Shown here in pieces: positions 6,500 through 6,721 of a DNA stretch of 6,721 nt. The stretch's first letter is position 1. Every line of letters starts with the position of its first letter. The DNA lies in the NCBI GenBank assembly GCA_025354065.1, contig JANXNM010000836.1, positions 1 through 6,721 of the forward strand. Reading direction: 5' to 3'. Below the pieces are notes generated by a model. The model did not search any database and was not told the origin of the DNA. It saw only the letters and a list, made by a program, of their open reading frames with translations. Made by a program: the position numbers and the translations under genes. Source of the DNA: Synechococcales cyanobacterium 340R_concoct_173_sub (lineage in GTDB: Bacteria > Cyanobacteriota > Cyanobacteriia > Leptolyngbyales > Leptolyngbyaceae).

Positions 6500-6593
6500 A
6501 GCAGAGGTAAGGCAAAGCGTGGGGTAATATGTATAGTTATGTGAAGACTCTCTTTCACTTATTGTACAGATAGACCCGTACCAAAGGCGCACC
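6500..6593. promoter_or_regulatory. Divergent control region between the transporter gene and sppA
   Basis: If the transporter starts at 6499, these 94 bp hold both promoters. -10-like hexamers are TATAGT (6532-6537, toward sppA) and TACAAT (complement of 6561-6566, toward the transporter). Neither has a convincing -35. A spaced inverted repeat, GTGAA (6541-6545) and TTCAC (6554-6558), lies between them and could be a regulator site. No known cyanobacterial operator pattern (NtcA GTA-N8-TAC, SyCRP1 TGTGA-N6-TCACA) fits. Confidence 0.4.
6583..6587 (+). promoter_or_regulatory. Ribosome binding site of sppA
   Basis: AAAGG with a 6-nt spacer to the ATG at 6594. This is the best-spaced Shine-Dalgarno in the window and supports the chosen sppA start. 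Confidence 0.55.
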
Positions 6594-6721
6594 ATGTTTC
6601 CGTTTCGTCCCCGCTACAAAAAGCAAATTGCCCGTATCGAAGTTGTCGGGGCGATCGCCTCTGGGACTCGTAAGCGAGTTTTGGCGGCTCTAAAAGAAGT
6701 TGAAGAACGTAAATTTCCGGC
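6594..6721 (+). CDS. sppA: Signal peptide peptidase SppA, N-terminal fragment (cut by window edge)
   Basis: The frame from the ATG at 6594 is open to the right edge (42 full codons plus two bases). It begins MFPFRPRYKKQIARIEVVG and continues through AIASGTRKRVLAALKEVEER and KFP. The stretch KQIARIEVxGAIASGTRKRVLxALKxVEERKFP is characteristic of the short cyanobacterial SppA (protease IV-type) proteins, Ser/Lys-dyad peptidases of family S49 that cleave leftover signal peptides at membranes. The catalytic serine and lysine would lie beyond the window. No transmembrane helix is seen in these first 42 residues, consistent with the short form. The gene is divergent from the transporter. Identification rests on N-terminal pattern recognition only. 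Confidence 0.85.
   Translation, partial: MFPFRPRYKKQIARIEVVGAIASGTRKRVLAALKEVEERKFP
6651..6658. repeat. HIP1 octamer GCGATCGC
   Basis: Fourth perfect HIP1 site, in frame as GCG ATC GCC (A20-I21-A22 of SppA). Confidence 0.9.

Noticed and set aside
6564..6581. GTAC-N10-GTAC as an NtcA site
   Set aside because: NtcA sites need GTA-N8-TAC; the spacing here is wrong.

Overview
The window looks like a chromosomal segment of a cyanobacterium. Four perfect GCGATCGC octamers (HIP1, the cyanobacterial highly iterated palindrome) lie in 6.7 kb, with many more CGATCG cores. The PNPase and SppA fragments read like cyanobacterial versions of these proteins. Species or genus cannot be fixed from this sequence. 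No mobile element, CRISPR array, tRNA or rRNA gene is visible, and I see no evidence of a new biological system. The segment is mostly housekeeping genes with a few points worth checking.

Layout: (1) 1-594, minus strand: the N-terminal 198 codons of polynucleotide phosphorylase (pnp), cut by the left edge. (2) 595-850: a divergent intergenic region with short direct repeats and weak promoter candidates. (3) 851-3442, plus: a large two-part U32-family protein related to the RNA hydroxylases RlhA/TrhP, with two separate cysteine clusters. (4) 3568-4392, plus: a PHP-domain phosphoesterase of the RNase AM / nucleoside-3',5'-bisphosphate phosphatase type. (5) 4483-5214, minus, convergent with the PHP gene: a class I SAM-dependent methyltransferase with an apparent Sec signal peptide. 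(6) 5215-5365: a spacer with two small G/C-rich hairpins that may be a worn interspersed repeat. (7) About 5366-6499, minus: an EamA/DMT-type ten-helix transporter. (8) 6500-6593: a divergent control region. (9) 6594-6721, plus: the first 42 codons of signal peptide peptidase A (sppA), cut by the right edge.

The left half groups three genes whose families act on RNA: PNPase (3'-5' decay), the U32 protein (probably C or U hydroxylation in rRNA or tRNA) and the PHP protein (probably 5'-end trimming of rRNA or pAp hydrolysis). This shared theme is an inference from family membership, because pnp is divergently transcribed and the other two are 125 bp apart. The right half (methyltransferase, transporter, SppA) has no obvious common pathway beyond a link to membranes or export.
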